From Panorpa germanica (lineage: Eukaryota > Arthropoda > Insecta > Mecoptera > Panorpidae), in assembly GCA_963678705.1 (NCBI GenBank), contig OY783208.1, forward strand, positions 4,030,001 through 4,094,000: a stretch of DNA of 64,000 nt, given 5' to 3'. Positions within the stretch are counted from its first letter, which is position 1. Each line of letters opens with the position of its first letter. This document shows, piece after piece, positions 11,451-22,579 of the stretch. Both the position numbers and the translations under genes were made by a program. The notes beneath the pieces are model-generated. The model was given only the letters and a program-made list of their open reading frames with translations. It made no database searches and was not told the origin of the DNA.

Positions 11451-11500
11451 GCGCAACTGAGCAATACCGTTTTCCACTTGCTATTGTAGTAGAAAATTGA
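11451..11500 (+). CDS. Possible short terminal exon of the HTH gene
   Basis: A strong acceptor (ttgttttatatttcag) ends at 11450. Spliced in phase 1 to the donor at 7436 it would add GATEQYRFPLAIVVEN and stop. The acceptor and exon are conserved at 40304-40353 and 50520-50569 with one residue change (T to A). The evidence is phase and conservation only; recent duplication explains some of the conservation. Confidence 0.3.
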
Positions 11501-12798
11501 AAAGTCAAAGCTTTCTAAATTAAAAAACTAAACTACCTAAAAACTAATTAAAACAATATTCAGTGTAATAACCTTTTTGTAGCAACTTGTTTAAAATTAC
11601 AATAAAAATAATTATATTTCATATTATAATTTATAGCATATAGCATTTATTACAATATATCGAACTACAAGCGTAAAATTATATAATTATGTAAAGACAA
11701 TGAAAGAACAGGATAATATAACTGCAGGTAAATTAAATCGTGTAGAATAAAGGAATGTAGTACTATTAAGACCATAATCTTGTGAGTTCTGTACAAAATT
11801 TTAGGGCCCTAGAAATACCTACTTTATCAGCTGTTGAAATAAGAATTAAAAAAGACATTGCAGCTCTACTAAGTGTTCTAGTAGTTGCATTGAATTATTT
11901 GAAGGGGTTTCATTATAACCGTTGAATAATATTACAATCATGATAATCCTGATTTTAAGATTTAAAGTGAAGCAGCCTACTTAATGTTTCAAGTCTGTTG
12001 ACGACGGGGTGCCAAATTTCTACACTTTCTCTAGGATTATATAAATAAAAGTAGCCCCTTTAAAACTTCAACAGTATTGAAATCAGTTTTCTGTATGATG
12101 TCGAAATTATCGAAATTAATAATATTTTTTCACAAAAATCGCAATATAACATAAAACTTGATGAAATGTACGACCCAGCTGTAAGTAGTAAATGACATAA
12201 CACACACACTCTCGTATGCGTCTCTGTTGTATAAAACAGACCTAATAAAAATAATTAGATATTTGAGGTTATGTTAGCCAACTTTATCAAAATATTGTGC
12301 AGTTTTATAGAAATGAAGACATGGCTCATCGAAAATACACTGAAATAAGAAATATACAATTTATAACAATTTTAATTATTTATTTATTAAATTATATATT
12401 TATTAATCTTATGATATAAAACAAATTATTTATAATTAAAAACAAGATGAAGAGTTTTATATGGGTTCACCAGTTTGTTTTCACGCTATCCTAGTGCTTA
12501 ATAATGCATCATTCCCAGATACTGTTTTAATTTTATTTTTAGTGTTAAGCCTCATTGCCAATCACTGTTTTTATTTAATAATTTAATCTAAATTTTAGGT
12601 TACGCATTCCTTGTCACATTCGTGTTTTAATTTGAGGTTATTTAATTTAGTTGGTGCGCATGCGTCGTTAGTAATATAAATTTTGACAGTTCGATTGAAT
12701 GTCGAATAATTATAATTGCTGTTTTTAATAACAATTAGTAATAGAAATTGTTTTCACTTGTTCATTTTTGAAAACAGACATCGAACTTTATATTATAA
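11501..12798. repeat. Repeated non-coding block leading to the ZNF-A 3' flank
   Basis: Contains a repeat of about 300 bp (around 11975-12330, with gacgacggggtgccaaattt and an acacacacactctcg run). That repeat is found in the same orientation near 40825 and 51030 and reversed near 27960 and 35350. From about 12340 (ctgaaataagaaatatacaa) the sequence joins the flank that precedes every ZNF-A 3' end. No gene is visible. Confidence 0.6.
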
Positions 12799-13505
12799 CT
12801 AGAGTTTACCCCGTCACAAAGCGACGTCTCCTAGTGTGTAAAGTTTAAATTCAATAAAATAATTTGTAATTTCAATTCACATTTTAATTCCATTTTTAAA
12901 TTGAAATATTTAACTCGTTTTATAATCATTTTACATATAACAACAAATAATTTTTCACACAAACTGACAAAGAAAATTACATTTTTTTGACTAAATATAA
13001 AATATTTCCAATTTATTCGTCATTTGCCAACTTTTAATCAAAATTTAAGATTTTCTTTTTCGGTTTGTAAATTAGGTGCCAAAGTTAGCCCATAAACAAA
13101 ATTTTAACTTTCTAGCACAATTTTTACCTTTTTGGACACAAACCACCCCCGTGCCCCAAAATATATTTTTTTTAATTTTGAATATATTATTCAAATATTG
13201 CACAATACAAAATTTAAGCCTTCTCCATAGCTCCCTACCATGCCCCCCAATTTTCTGGACGCCCCATTTATTAATTTCTGAGTTTTTATATTTTGAAATA
13301 TGTTTCCATTGAATAGCCACAGGCAAAATTACAACTTTCTACTTTTTACGGATTAACAGTTATATAGCAAAAAGAAACCATTTTTTTTCGCAGGTTTTTC
13401 AAAATTACAGGTTTCCAGGTAATTGAGAAAAAAATCCGAAGACGCCAAAACTCTTTTGAATAGGATTCATGAAACCGATTTCGAGCAATCATACAAAAAT
13501 CACTA
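12799..13505 (-). mobile_element. Helitron-like element, about 0.7 kb
   Basis: On the minus strand the element ends in an imperfect hairpin (GTCGC, TTT, GTGAC), a short spacer and CTAG at 12799-12802 followed by T. The body contains the family blocks caattttctggacgcccc and ttttacggattaacag. It is non-coding. Copies with the same terminus are at 41672 and 51860. It lies just downstream of the ZNF-A2 stop. Confidence 0.55.
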
Positions 13506-13611
13506 AAAAACATGTAAGAAAATAAACATATACAGTTGGAACATTATAACATACGATCAATTAGCATAAAACTTAGAATTAGAACATAAAATTAGATTGA
13601 TAAGCATCCCA

Positions 13612-14578
13612 TTATTCACATGAAAAAGAATTAACGGCTAAATGAGACTTTTTATGTCGTTTTAAATTACTTGACCATGAAAACGTTTTGTCACAAATGT
13701 CACATGAAAAAGGATTAACGTCAAAATGCGTCTTTTTATGTTCCTTTAAAGACCTTGAACTTGAAAACGTTTTGTTACAAATGTCACATGAAAAAGAATT
13801 AACGGCTAAATGAGACTTTTTATGTCGATTTAAATTACTTGACCATGAAAACGTTTTGTTACAAACGTCACATGAAAAAGGTTTAACGTCTAAATGCGTG
13901 TTTTTATGTTCCTTTAAAGACCTTGAACTTGAAAACGTTTTGTTACAAATGTCACATGAAAAAGGATTAACGTCTAAATGCGTGTTTTTATGTTCTTTTA
14001 AAGACCTTGAAGTTGAAAACGTCTTGTTACAAACGTCACATAAAAACGGACGCTCCCCGGTATGATTTCGTTGGTGAATAACTAAATTGAACCTACTAGT
14101 GTAGGATTTGTCACATTTATGACAGGAATATAACTTCCTGCCAGAGTGAACACGCAAATGTTTTATTATTTCCGGTGCCTTGTCAAACCCCATGTTACAA
14201 ACATCACAGATGAAATTCTTCTGATTGGAAATTAATTCTTCTATTTCCGATTGTCCACTGCCTTGTGGTTCCGAGAATCTTCTATTATCATCACTATCCA
14301 CCGGTTCCTCGGCAGTCCGACGCAGCCTCCAGATGCTCCTGCAATTTACAGGAATCTTGAAACACGCCTCCGCAATATTTACACAGGACAACAGGTGAAC
14401 TGATGTCAGGTTCATATTTAATATAAACCCCTGGCCAATCTGCTCCTCTATCGGAAGTGACGTCGACCTCCTCCTTGACTTGTGGTTCGAATTGAACAAT
14501 GCATTCCTCTTCTGGTTCTACTTTCATGTTTTCTATTTCCAGTGTTTCATTTAATTCTGATTTTATTTGCTGTGCCAT
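13612..14578 (-). pseudogene. ZNF-A2: C2H2 zinc-finger gene broken by a 17-bp deletion
   Basis: The MAQQIKSE start is at 14578, and the N-terminal acidic, psi-K-x-E-rich region and the degenerate first finger read normally. After DCRGTG the frame is lost. Compared with A1 and A4, 17 bp are missing between two gaaccgg copies (near 14296), so translation stops after 94 residues. The rest continues in another frame to 13612, with seven fingers including SRSLKEH and SWSSNLNRH types and the family end VNSFSCE. An intron is unlikely because the paralogs have no intron here and no GT-AG fits. An internal start at MGFDKAPE could still yield a short finger protein. Confidence 0.8.
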
Positions 14579-15590
14579 TTTATGCAGAAACTAACAATTT
14601 ACTGAAACCAAAGAGTATTTATATTTAGCAATTAGTAACACTAAGATCTAATTAAGCCTGCCCTAATTCACTTCTTCATTTAAGGCTAGATAAAAATTTA
14701 ATATAAAAACAAAAAGGAGACCGTTTGAAATAAACAACTTCTATAAAACTGTGCTAAATTGTTTGCCACGAACAACAAAGACTAATGACCAATCACCAAA
14801 TACGTCATAAATTAAATTTCAAATAGTAAAGTACTTCAAGAGTTTGTTGATTTCAAATGAAGTTCAATAAGCAATGGACATGTTTCAGAAAACATTGGAA
14901 GTGTTTCACAAGCAACATACATATTGGAGAATATTAAATTTATTAGAAAAGACTGAGTGAACAACATAACCTAGAAACCAAATTAGTAAATAAATAAAAT
15001 ATTAATCGGAATTCTTAATAATTGTGACTGTAGTTACAAAATGTATGTACAGAAATTGTAGTTATTCTTATTTTATTTTTTGTGTCGGTTGTAAGGTTTT
15101 ATTTAATTTGTTAAGAATGAAAGGTCAATGGTAATTATTCAATACACCTACGTTTTCTTGTTTTGAAATGTTTTCTTGTTCTCTTGTTTTGTAACAGAAA
15201 CTTTGTATATTTTATAGAGCTTTTAATATACTTTTACCATTTTTAATAAAGAAATACACAATATTCATGCTTATTGTTGACCAATAAATGTGAAATAAAC
15301 CCTTTTCACATCTACATGACATATTATTCTAACCTCAAAATTGAAATTTCAACTTTAACCATTAATATTATGTATTTCTAAATTAAAACTAGTATAACTA
15401 ATACAACGCAGTGATTTTTACATGTTTTAAGCATAGAACAAACGCAACCTACTAAAAATTATTTATAAAAATTTGTTTACAACTTTCAAACCAAAAATGT
15501 AGGTGAACCGATTAATTACCCGAATATCTACAGACAATAAAATAAATATAAAAATTATAAAATATAGAAAACATAATACCTGATTAATAT
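14579..15590. other. Upstream flank of ZNF-A2 up to the LTR insertion
   Basis: Matches the upstream flank of A1, A3 and A4 for about 800 bp, including the UTR acceptor ttggtttcag, then diverges into AT-rich unique sequence near 15400. No gene seen. It ends at the ATAT target of the LTR element. Confidence 0.55.
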
Positions 15591-16366
15591 TGTTGTAAAA
15601 TGGGTGTGTGTATTTCGTTCTGGAGGAGATTACTCAGCTTACTAGTACATTCTGCAGGGATGCTAGCTTCTGGTAGTAGATTCTTCAGTTGACGACTTCC
15701 AACACCAATTACAGTAGTAATCGAATAACTTTCTTAAGATGATTAATAAGATTCTTGTTTAGACGGTGTATTGTTGCAATTAGAGAATACTTGAGCGGTC
15801 TAAAGTAACCTCGTTGCGACATACGACGGTTGAACAATTAGTATCTTTTTATTACTATTAATACAAACACTTTTATTAAAATATATCATTTATTCGTTGT
15901 AATATTATATCTGCTTACTTAATTACAATAGTATTTTATTAGATTAACGAAGATGACAGATATAAAACAAAATGTAATTCTATAGTGTTATAATTTGATT
16001 AATAGTTGAAACACGCTTACATGGTACACTTTGATGTTACAATTAGAGTAATTGTACGAACGAAGTTATGAATAGTAATGCTTGCTTTGAGACTCACGAG
16101 AAGACTGGCTTTCAGCGTCTTGTGCAATTTAATATATAATAATTTATTTCACATCACAGAACGCCAATACTGAATTACCAGCATTAAAAACAATATTAAT
16201 CTCCACAGACCAGAGACAATATTTATAAGCGCTAAACTTAAATAATTATTCATTACAATATTAATACTAATACAAAAACTGTTGACATAATATAATTCTA
16301 TTACATAATTAACATTTAATATCATTAAAAATAAAAGGTAAGTGCGACATATGCGTACTTACAACA
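15591..16366 (-). repeat. 3' LTR of the retrotransposon
   Basis: It is 776 bp, equal in length and nearly identical in sequence to 22580-23355, bounded by TGTTGT and ACAACA. Just inside it (about 16340-16530) is a diverged tandem duplication of the LTR edge and adjacent purine-rich tract, a possible second polypurine priming region. Confidence 0.9.
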
Positions 16367-16646
16367 CTCCTCAACCAAAGAAAAGGAACGCATATAAAAC
16401 AAAACATGCGTTTCTGCTCTAAGGAAAAGAAAAAGGAAAATGAGATAGGGACGATGTCGTACATATCACAACACCCCCCTTCAAAAAAAAGGGACACGTA
16501 TAAAAACAAAATATACGAGTTACAATTCTAGAAAAAAACAAAAAGAGAAGCAAAGTGTCGACAACGATTCTGATCCCATCGTATAGAGCTAACACTGCTT
16601 CACAAAACAATCATCCCTGACAAAATCCATTTCATTCGTCAAGTTT

Positions 16647-19600
16647 TTATTCATTGGTACAAAATCTCTTCAACCTATTATTATGAACTACCGTATGTTT
16701 TTTACCAATTAGTATTTCTGTATTAACAGGGGATATAATTTTAGTAACTTTATACGGTCCTACGTATAAGGGTAAAAGTTTTTTTGACTGTCCTTTAGTT
16801 GGTAACTGTTCATTTCTTAATAAAACTAATTCGTTTACTTCAGGTGTGAAAAGAGAATTGACCCTTCTATCAAAATATAATTTTGTTTTTTCTTTGCTTT
16901 TAACCAAGTTATTCATAGCAAGTTCCCTCGCTACTTGTAACCTGTGTTTGAGTTCTACTATAAAATTATTATAAGTATTTACCTCAATTGGTTCTTTATA
17001 AAAAATTGAAGGCAGATTTGCCTTATGTCCATAAATTAGTTCGAAAGGAGTAAAATTGGTCGCTGTATGCGGAGTTGTGTTATACACGAACATTGCATAG
17101 GGAATCCAATTTATCCAATCATCCTGTTTTTTACAAAAATTCCTTAGATACTCGGCAAGGGTTCTATGAACTCTTTCTAAGGCACCGTTGGTTGCTGGTC
17201 TAAATGCTGTTGTTTTTAATTGTTTAATTTTTAACAATTTGCATATATCTTTAAAAATTTTCGACATGAAATTTGTTCCTTGGTCTGTTAAGATCATATT
17301 AGGAACTCCGTATCTACAAATAACGTTAGTTACTAATGCTTTCGCGACAGTATTTGCCTCCTGGTTTATAATAGGAATAGCTTCCGTAAACTTAGTAAGG
17401 TCATCCTGTATTGTTAGTAAGTATTTGTATTTGTCATTGTCGTCTTTCTTGGGAAGATATACTATGTCCAAAGCCAACCTTTCGAAACTATGTTTCGAAG
17501 TCGATGTAATTGTTAATGGGCATTTATTTAATTTGCACACTTTATTCTTTTGACATGATACACATTGTCTAATAAAATTTTTAACTTTTCTAATCATACT
17601 TGGAAATTTAAAGTGTGATTTTAATCGTTTAATTGTTTTAGAAACTCCTAAGTGGCCTGCTGTGGGATTAACATGAAATTCCGAAATTACATTGTTTATT
17701 AACTCAGGGTCACTAATTTTAAGTATATTGTCATTATAAATGTGTACTATTATATTTGTTTTATCGAAGATATGTCTGAGCATAGTTCGTATCTGGGCAA
17801 AATCTAATTTACTTAGTTCAGACTCGAACCTGTTCATAGCTATGTTAGTAATTTTGTGTAAAGTACAAAAGTTTTTCAGATTCACTAATGCCAAAAATAT
17901 TTCTTTATAATTTGGTAGATTAAAATGAAATTCCTTAATTATTAAACAGATAATAAATCTAGTATCAATTTCAACATATGCAATTTCTGATACTTCTTTT
18001 TCTTGTATTAGAAATGCATTGATATCACTAAATTTATTGATTAATTCAGGAGAATTTCCAATTGAATTTTTAAAATCTTTTGATACAAAATCTACTAATG
18101 AAAATGACGTCGGTGCGTCATATAAACTTTTATCATGTTCAATTACTTTATTGTTTATGATAATTTTATTTTTAATTATTTCTAAATAATTTTCGTATGT
18201 GACATCCATTGTTTCAACCTGAAGTGAGTATACGCGGTTTAAAGCATCTACGTGTGGAATCGAACTACCTGGTCTATATATTACTTCGTAATTATATTCT
18301 TCTAGTTTTATCCGCCAACGCATAAGTCTAGAACTCGGGTCCTTAATACTCATTAACCAAGTCAAGGCTTGATGGTCTGTTACGATACTAAAAAACTTTC
18401 CATAGAGATAGGGTCTAAAATGAGCCACAGCCCATACTACTGCTAATAACTCACGTTCAGTAGTTGTGTAATTTTGTTGTGCCTTATTTAGAGTTCTTGA
18501 AGCATATGCTATTGGGTGGCTTTCCTTAGTAGTACCTTGTGAAAGGACTGCACCTATAGCATATTTACTTGCATCCGTGGTTACAACGAAATTTTTACTA
18601 AAGTCCGGGTATTGCAAAACAGGTGATATGGTTAATTTATTTTTTAAAGTTTTAAATGATTCGTCGCATTGGTCTGACCATTCTAATACTTTAACATCAC
18701 TGTTTGCTGCATTATATAGTGGTTTGGCTATCTCTGCGTAATGCGGTATATGTCGGCGATAATAACCAGACATACCCAAAAATGTTTTAATTTGTTTAGG
18801 ATTGTTTGGTATGGGGAAATTCTTTATTGCTTCTACTTTAGAAGGATCTGGTAGAATACCTGTTTCATTAATAACGTGACCTAAATAAATCAAATCTTTA
18901 TGTAGAAAGTTACATTTGGATGGTTGGAGCTTCAAATTATGTTCCCGTAATTTAGAAAAAACGTTTTTTAATCTTTGGTTGTGCTCAGAAATGTTTTTTC
19001 CAAAAATGACTACATCGTCCAGATAGATTAAGCAATCTATTCCTTGCAAACCTGTGAGAACGTGAGACATAAGTCTCTGAAACATGGGGGGGGCTCCTTT
19101 AAGTCCGAATGGCATTCTTACAAATTGATAGTGTTTAAAGTTCGCACTAAATGCTGTTTTCTCTTTATCTTCGGGAAGCATAGGGACCTGGTGAAAACCG
19201 CTTGCTAAGTCAAGGGTAGAGAAAAATTTTGCACCACTAAGTTGGTCCAGTATATCATGTATAAGAGGCAAAGGATAGGCGTCACTTGTTGTCTGCTCGT
19301 TAAGTTTACGGAAATCGACTACTACGCGGAATTGTTTGTTACCTAACGCATCTGGTTTTTTAGGTACTACTAATAGAGGTGCGTTATAGGGTGATTCGCT
19401 TTCTTCAATGATGTTGTTGACCAACAGTTCCTGAATATGCTTTTCCACAATCTCTTTTTGCGCATGGGGCAATCGATACGGTTTAACGTTAACGGGTTTA
19501 GAAGAATTAATCTTTATCTTATGACTTAATGCGCTCGTACAAGATAACTTGTCTCCCGGTAAAAAAAATATGTCATTAAAGCTGTCACAGATTTCTATTA

Positions 19601-21596
19601 ATTCTGTTACTAATTCTGAATTGACATGTGAAAGATTTAAATTGTTTAATAAAAGTTCCTTACGGTTGTTAGGACTTGATTTTGAAAAATGGTAAATACT
19701 AAATTGATCTATCGGTATGATATTCGGTTTGAAATTACTAAGTATTATATTTTTTATTGAAGAATTTATTATTGAAATATAGAAAATATTTTTGACGGGC
19801 TTGATTAATGCATTAGCTAAAAAAACTTCAGGTAACAATTCCCTGGCTACACAAACTCCTACTGTAGAACCTGACATAGGAATTATTTTCCTCGTACGTG
19901 CTGGTAAAACGATATTGTTTATATTTATAAGTGGGAGCTCAATTACTTTGCCACATTCTGAGAATTGTACACTGTTCATTTTTAGATTAATTACTGCATT
20001 TAGTTTCCGTAAAATATCTAACCCTATAATTCCATCGTGTTTAATGGGGAAATTTTCTGACACAACCTGTAGAGTTTGTTTCGACTTATTACTATCTAAA
20101 ATTATAGAAGTTTTTAGTGAACCTAAAGTATAAGGCGTGCCTTCAGAAATACCCTTTAATAGAATTTTAGATTTATTATTAATTCTGACATTGTTATTTA
20201 AAATATTTTGTTTAATCAAGGAGATTTGAGAACCAGTGTCTAATAAAAATGATACAGTTTTAGCTTTGGCTGCGACCATCTTGAATTGGACAGTGTCAGC
20301 TGTTTGCTTAGCCTTAACATTTTTATTTTTACTGTCAAAACTTAGAATATCATTATTATTTTGTAAATTACCCGTATTGATCTCATCAAAATCATAAAAA
20401 AAACATAATTCATCATTTGAATTGTGTTGTGTCTTGTTAGTAAAAGATACTTGAGAACCATCAGATATAAGATGTTTCGATCTTTCACAACAAGTAGAAG
20501 GTTCTGATAAAATTGTGGCCTCCCTACAAGTATTAACTTGAGCAATAGGGTTAACCGTATCTAGATTTTCCTTCTTTATAAAACAATACTTTTCTATATG
20601 ACCACTTTTCTTACAATGGTTACAGAACAAATTTTTAGTTTTTGTTTCGACCTTATTAGGAATTTGCTTGCTTGAAACTGGTTTACTACTAGAATTAGGA
20701 AGGCTTGGATATGTTTTGACTTTAATATGCCTTCTTCTTTCTAGATTGCGCCACCGTCTCTCCAGAAACTCTGTAAATTCATTTAAGGTTGGTAATTCAG
20801 AATTATTTCTGTTTTCCCATTCCTTTGACGAATTAAAATCTAATTTGGTCTTTAAAATATGTATTAACATAAAATCTGAATGATTAGAATATATCCCCAA
20901 TTCGGTTAATGCTCTAATCGATTCATTAATTTCATCTAGTAGTTTTTTGATATTGATTTCGGACTCTAAACGTATAACATTGTAGTTTATTAAATTGTTT
21001 AAACAGGTTTCAATAAGTGCTACCTTGTTATCATAACGTTTACAAAGGATGTTCCAAACAATTTCGTAATTATCGTTTGTTAAAGGATAATGCTTTATGA
21101 GTTTGAGTGGTTCTCCTGACAAATTTAACTTTAAATAATGCATTTTTTCAATGCTTGATAGTTTACTATTATTACGAATTAAATTTGTAAATAATTCCAT
21201 AAAACTTTGCCAATTAATATATTCTCCATCAAAAACGGTTAGTTGCATTGGACTTAAGTTCAGATTTTTTATTGAATCTATACTTTTTGAGTCGTCTACA
21301 ATATGTGTATCATTCTCAAATGTTTGCTTATAATTCAACAAGTAAATAAGAGTGTCGTCATAAATACTTTCAACTTCCATAGACTTACTAACGATAGCCG
21401 AAGCTTCTTCATTTTTTAGAGTTGGAAGCAGTGCTTCTACGATACTACTATATTTAACCCAAGCTTTGTCTAAGTTTTTGATTTTTAATTCAACTATTGT
21501 TAAGGATGTTGATTGGACTTCTAGATTTTTTGAAAACTCATTAATTAGATTGATTGTATTCTCAACTAATGTGAGGGAATGAACGTTCGGTGCCAT
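16647..21596 (-). CDS. Gag-Pol polyprotein of the LTR element, 1649 aa
   Basis: One uninterrupted frame. Residues about 110-290 resemble the DUF1759 Gag-like domain usually met in BEL/Pao elements (FDGEYINWQSFMELF). A CCHC knuckle lies at 325-338 and an aspartic protease DTGS at 453-456. Reverse transcriptase of Ty3/gypsy type has YLDD at 858-861. RNase H starts near 1002 (TTDASKYAIGAVLSQG). Integrase has an HHCC zinc site at about 1308-1349 and a D-D-35-E core at D1377, D1438 and E1474. Domain order PR-RT-RH-IN is that of Ty3/gypsy. Gag and Pol share one frame, so no frameshift site is needed. This is a mobile-element gene, not a host gene. Confidence 0.9.
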   Translation of the reverse strand: MAPNVHSLTLVENTINLINEFSKNLEVQSTSLTIVELKIKNLDKAWVKYSSIVEALLPTLKNEEASAIVSKSMEVESIYDDTLIYLLNYKQTFENDTHIVDDSKSIDSIKNLNLSPMQLTVFDGEYINWQSFMELFTNLIRNNSKLSSIEKMHYLKLNLSGEPLKLIKHYPLTNDNYEIVWNILCKRYDNKVALIETCLNNLINYNVIRLESEINIKKLLDEINESIRALTELGIYSNHSDFMLIHILKTKLDFNSSKEWENRNNSELPTLNEFTEFLERRWRNLERRRHIKVKTYPSLPNSSSKPVSSKQIPNKVETKTKNLFCNHCKKSGHIEKYCFIKKENLDTVNPIAQVNTCREATILSEPSTCCERSKHLISDGSQVSFTNKTQHNSNDELCFFYDFDEINTGNLQNNNDILSFDSKNKNVKAKQTADTVQFKMVAAKAKTVSFLLDTGSQISLIKQNILNNNVRINNKSKILLKGISEGTPYTLGSLKTSIILDSNKSKQTLQVVSENFPIKHDGIIGLDILRKLNAVINLKMNSVQFSECGKVIELPLININNIVLPARTRKIIPMSGSTVGVCVARELLPEVFLANALIKPVKNIFYISIINSSIKNIILSNFKPNIIPIDQFSIYHFSKSSPNNRKELLLNNLNLSHVNSELVTELIEICDSFNDIFFLPGDKLSCTSALSHKIKINSSKPVNVKPYRLPHAQKEIVEKHIQELLVNNIIEESESPYNAPLLVVPKKPDALGNKQFRVVVDFRKLNEQTTSDAYPLPLIHDILDQLSGAKFFSTLDLASGFHQVPMLPEDKEKTAFSANFKHYQFVRMPFGLKGAPPMFQRLMSHVLTGLQGIDCLIYLDDVVIFGKNISEHNQRLKNVFSKLREHNLKLQPSKCNFLHKDLIYLGHVINETGILPDPSKVEAIKNFPIPNNPKQIKTFLGMSGYYRRHIPHYAEIAKPLYNAANSDVKVLEWSDQCDESFKTLKNKLTISPVLQYPDFSKNFVVTTDASKYAIGAVLSQGTTKESHPIAYASRTLNKAQQNYTTTERELLAVVWAVAHFRPYLYGKFFSIVTDHQALTWLMSIKDPSSRLMRWRIKLEEYNYEVIYRPGSSIPHVDALNRVYSLQVETMDVTYENYLEIIKNKIIINNKVIEHDKSLYDAPTSFSLVDFVSKDFKNSIGNSPELINKFSDINAFLIQEKEVSEIAYVEIDTRFIICLIIKEFHFNLPNYKEIFLALVNLKNFCTLHKITNIAMNRFESELSKLDFAQIRTMLRHIFDKTNIIVHIYNDNILKISDPELINNVISEFHVNPTAGHLGVSKTIKRLKSHFKFPSMIRKVKNFIRQCVSCQKNKVCKLNKCPLTITSTSKHSFERLALDIVYLPKKDDNDKYKYLLTIQDDLTKFTEAIPIINQEANTVAKALVTNVICRYGVPNMILTDQGTNFMSKIFKDICKLLKIKQLKTTAFRPATNGALERVHRTLAEYLRNFCKKQDDWINWIPYAMFVYNTTPHTATNFTPFELIYGHKANLPSIFYKEPIEVNTYNNFIVELKHRLQVARELAMNNLVKSKEKTKLYFDRRVNSLFTPEVNELVLLRNEQLPTKGQSKKLLPLYVGPYKVTKIISPVNTEILIGKKHTVVHNNRLKRFCTNE

Positions 21597-21912
21597 AGTA
21601 CTTAATTAAAGTTATATATAATATACAGACTAAAGATTATTTTGTACCAATAAACGACTCTCCGAAGAATAGGATTCTGACAAGGAAAAATTGCTAGCGA
21701 AAACAGTAACTCACAGGAAATTTCCGATGGGGCTCAGACACCGCAGTTGTAACAGGAAGGTAGTCTCTCTGATTGAACAGACTGCTATCTAACTGCTTCA
21801 GCTCTTTACTTCTCCTTTTCAAAATTCTTTCTCGTTCATAAAGATGTTCTAAAAATATTAAACATGAATTAATATAATTGTAGAAACAATTATAGGAAAT
21901 ATTATAGTAGAT

Positions 21913-22140
21913 ATTCAAAAGTATTGGATATAATACTAAAAATATTGAACAATGATGCTACAAAATTGTTATTTTATAACAAATATTCAAAAGTATTGAA
22001 TATAATACTAAAAAAATGATAGCTTCAATGAATTACAAGGATGCTACTAATAGTTAGGTTATAGCAAATATTCAAAAGTATTGAATATAATACTAAAAAA
22101 ATAATAGCTTCAATGAATTACAAGGATGCTACTAATAAAA
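21913..22140 (-). repeat. Short tandem repeats in the LTR element leader
   Basis: The block attcaaaagtattg(a/g)atataata occurs three times, starting near 21913, 21985 and 22070, spaced 72 and 85 bp apart. The last two share the longer tail with gcttcaatgaattacaagg. It lies between the primer site and the Gag start, where packaging or insulator-like repeats are found in other gypsy-type elements; the role here is unknown. Confidence 0.7.
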
Positions 22141-22561
22141 AAATACAATTATCAATTTATGATAATAATTGTATACAAGATAAAAAGATACTGTCTTATT
22201 ATACTTAACAAAAAAATCTTTCGATTTTGATCTATGTACAGCTGTGTGCAGGGTTCTGGAAACGATTAACATCAGTTTAGATTATTCCATTTGTTCTAGA
22301 AGCATCCATCCATTCGCTGGGGGCAAAAGATTTCTTTTTTTCTGGTTCAGCGGGCTGTTGTTTTACATCCACCGGACTTGTAGAAAATTATGAGAAATAC
22401 AGATGAATTGACGTTCTATCTCGTACTCTTCGGCAATCTTGGAAATAATCGATCGACGTAGTGGTATCCAGAATAATTGATCTGCATCCAGGTGTAGAAT
22501 ATATAGAAAAAATTTTTGGGCGTACCTCTTGGATATTTTTGTGTAGGAATATCTCTTCAAG

Positions 22562-22578
22562 CCTCACATCTGACACCA
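22562..22578 (-). other. Primer binding site, tRNA-Leu type
   Basis: On the minus strand, one base after the 5' LTR, the sequence TGGTGTCAGATGTGAGG is nearly complementary to the 3' end of insect tRNA-Leu, allowing for about two mismatches recalled from the usual tRNA-Leu primer sequence. This confirms orientation, with the right LTR being the 5' LTR. Confidence 0.7.
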
Positions 22579-22579
22579 A

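Larger units (their letters stand above)
5638..13610. repeat. Segmental duplication S1 (partner 44779-52670)
   Basis: About 8 kb that is repeated almost base for base at 44779-52670, including the HTH gene, both MITEs, the inverted Helitron-like dimer and the extra terminal exons. It ends at the 3' end of a ZNF-A gene. Differences are scattered substitutions and small indels, so the duplication is recent. A partial third copy covers about 39900-42230 and 43850-44090. Confidence 0.88.

Noticed and set aside
13072-13326. Paired plus and minus open frames of about 80 codons
   Set aside because: Both fall inside a non-coding Helitron-like element and are not conserved as protein among its copies.
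14294-14499. Alternative N-terminus MFNSNHKSRRRS for ZNF-A2
   Set aside because: The same reading exists in the wrong frame of the intact paralogs, so it is a shadow of the true N-terminal frame exposed by the 17-bp deletion.
17188-17553. 121-codon plus-strand frame and others opposite Gag-Pol
   Set aside because: They are antisense to conserved integrase and protease coding of the LTR element and show no family resemblance.
21694-22579. Short minus-strand frames in the LTR element leader
   Set aside because: They lie between the primer site and Gag in untranslated leader with tandem repeats; no recognisable protein.
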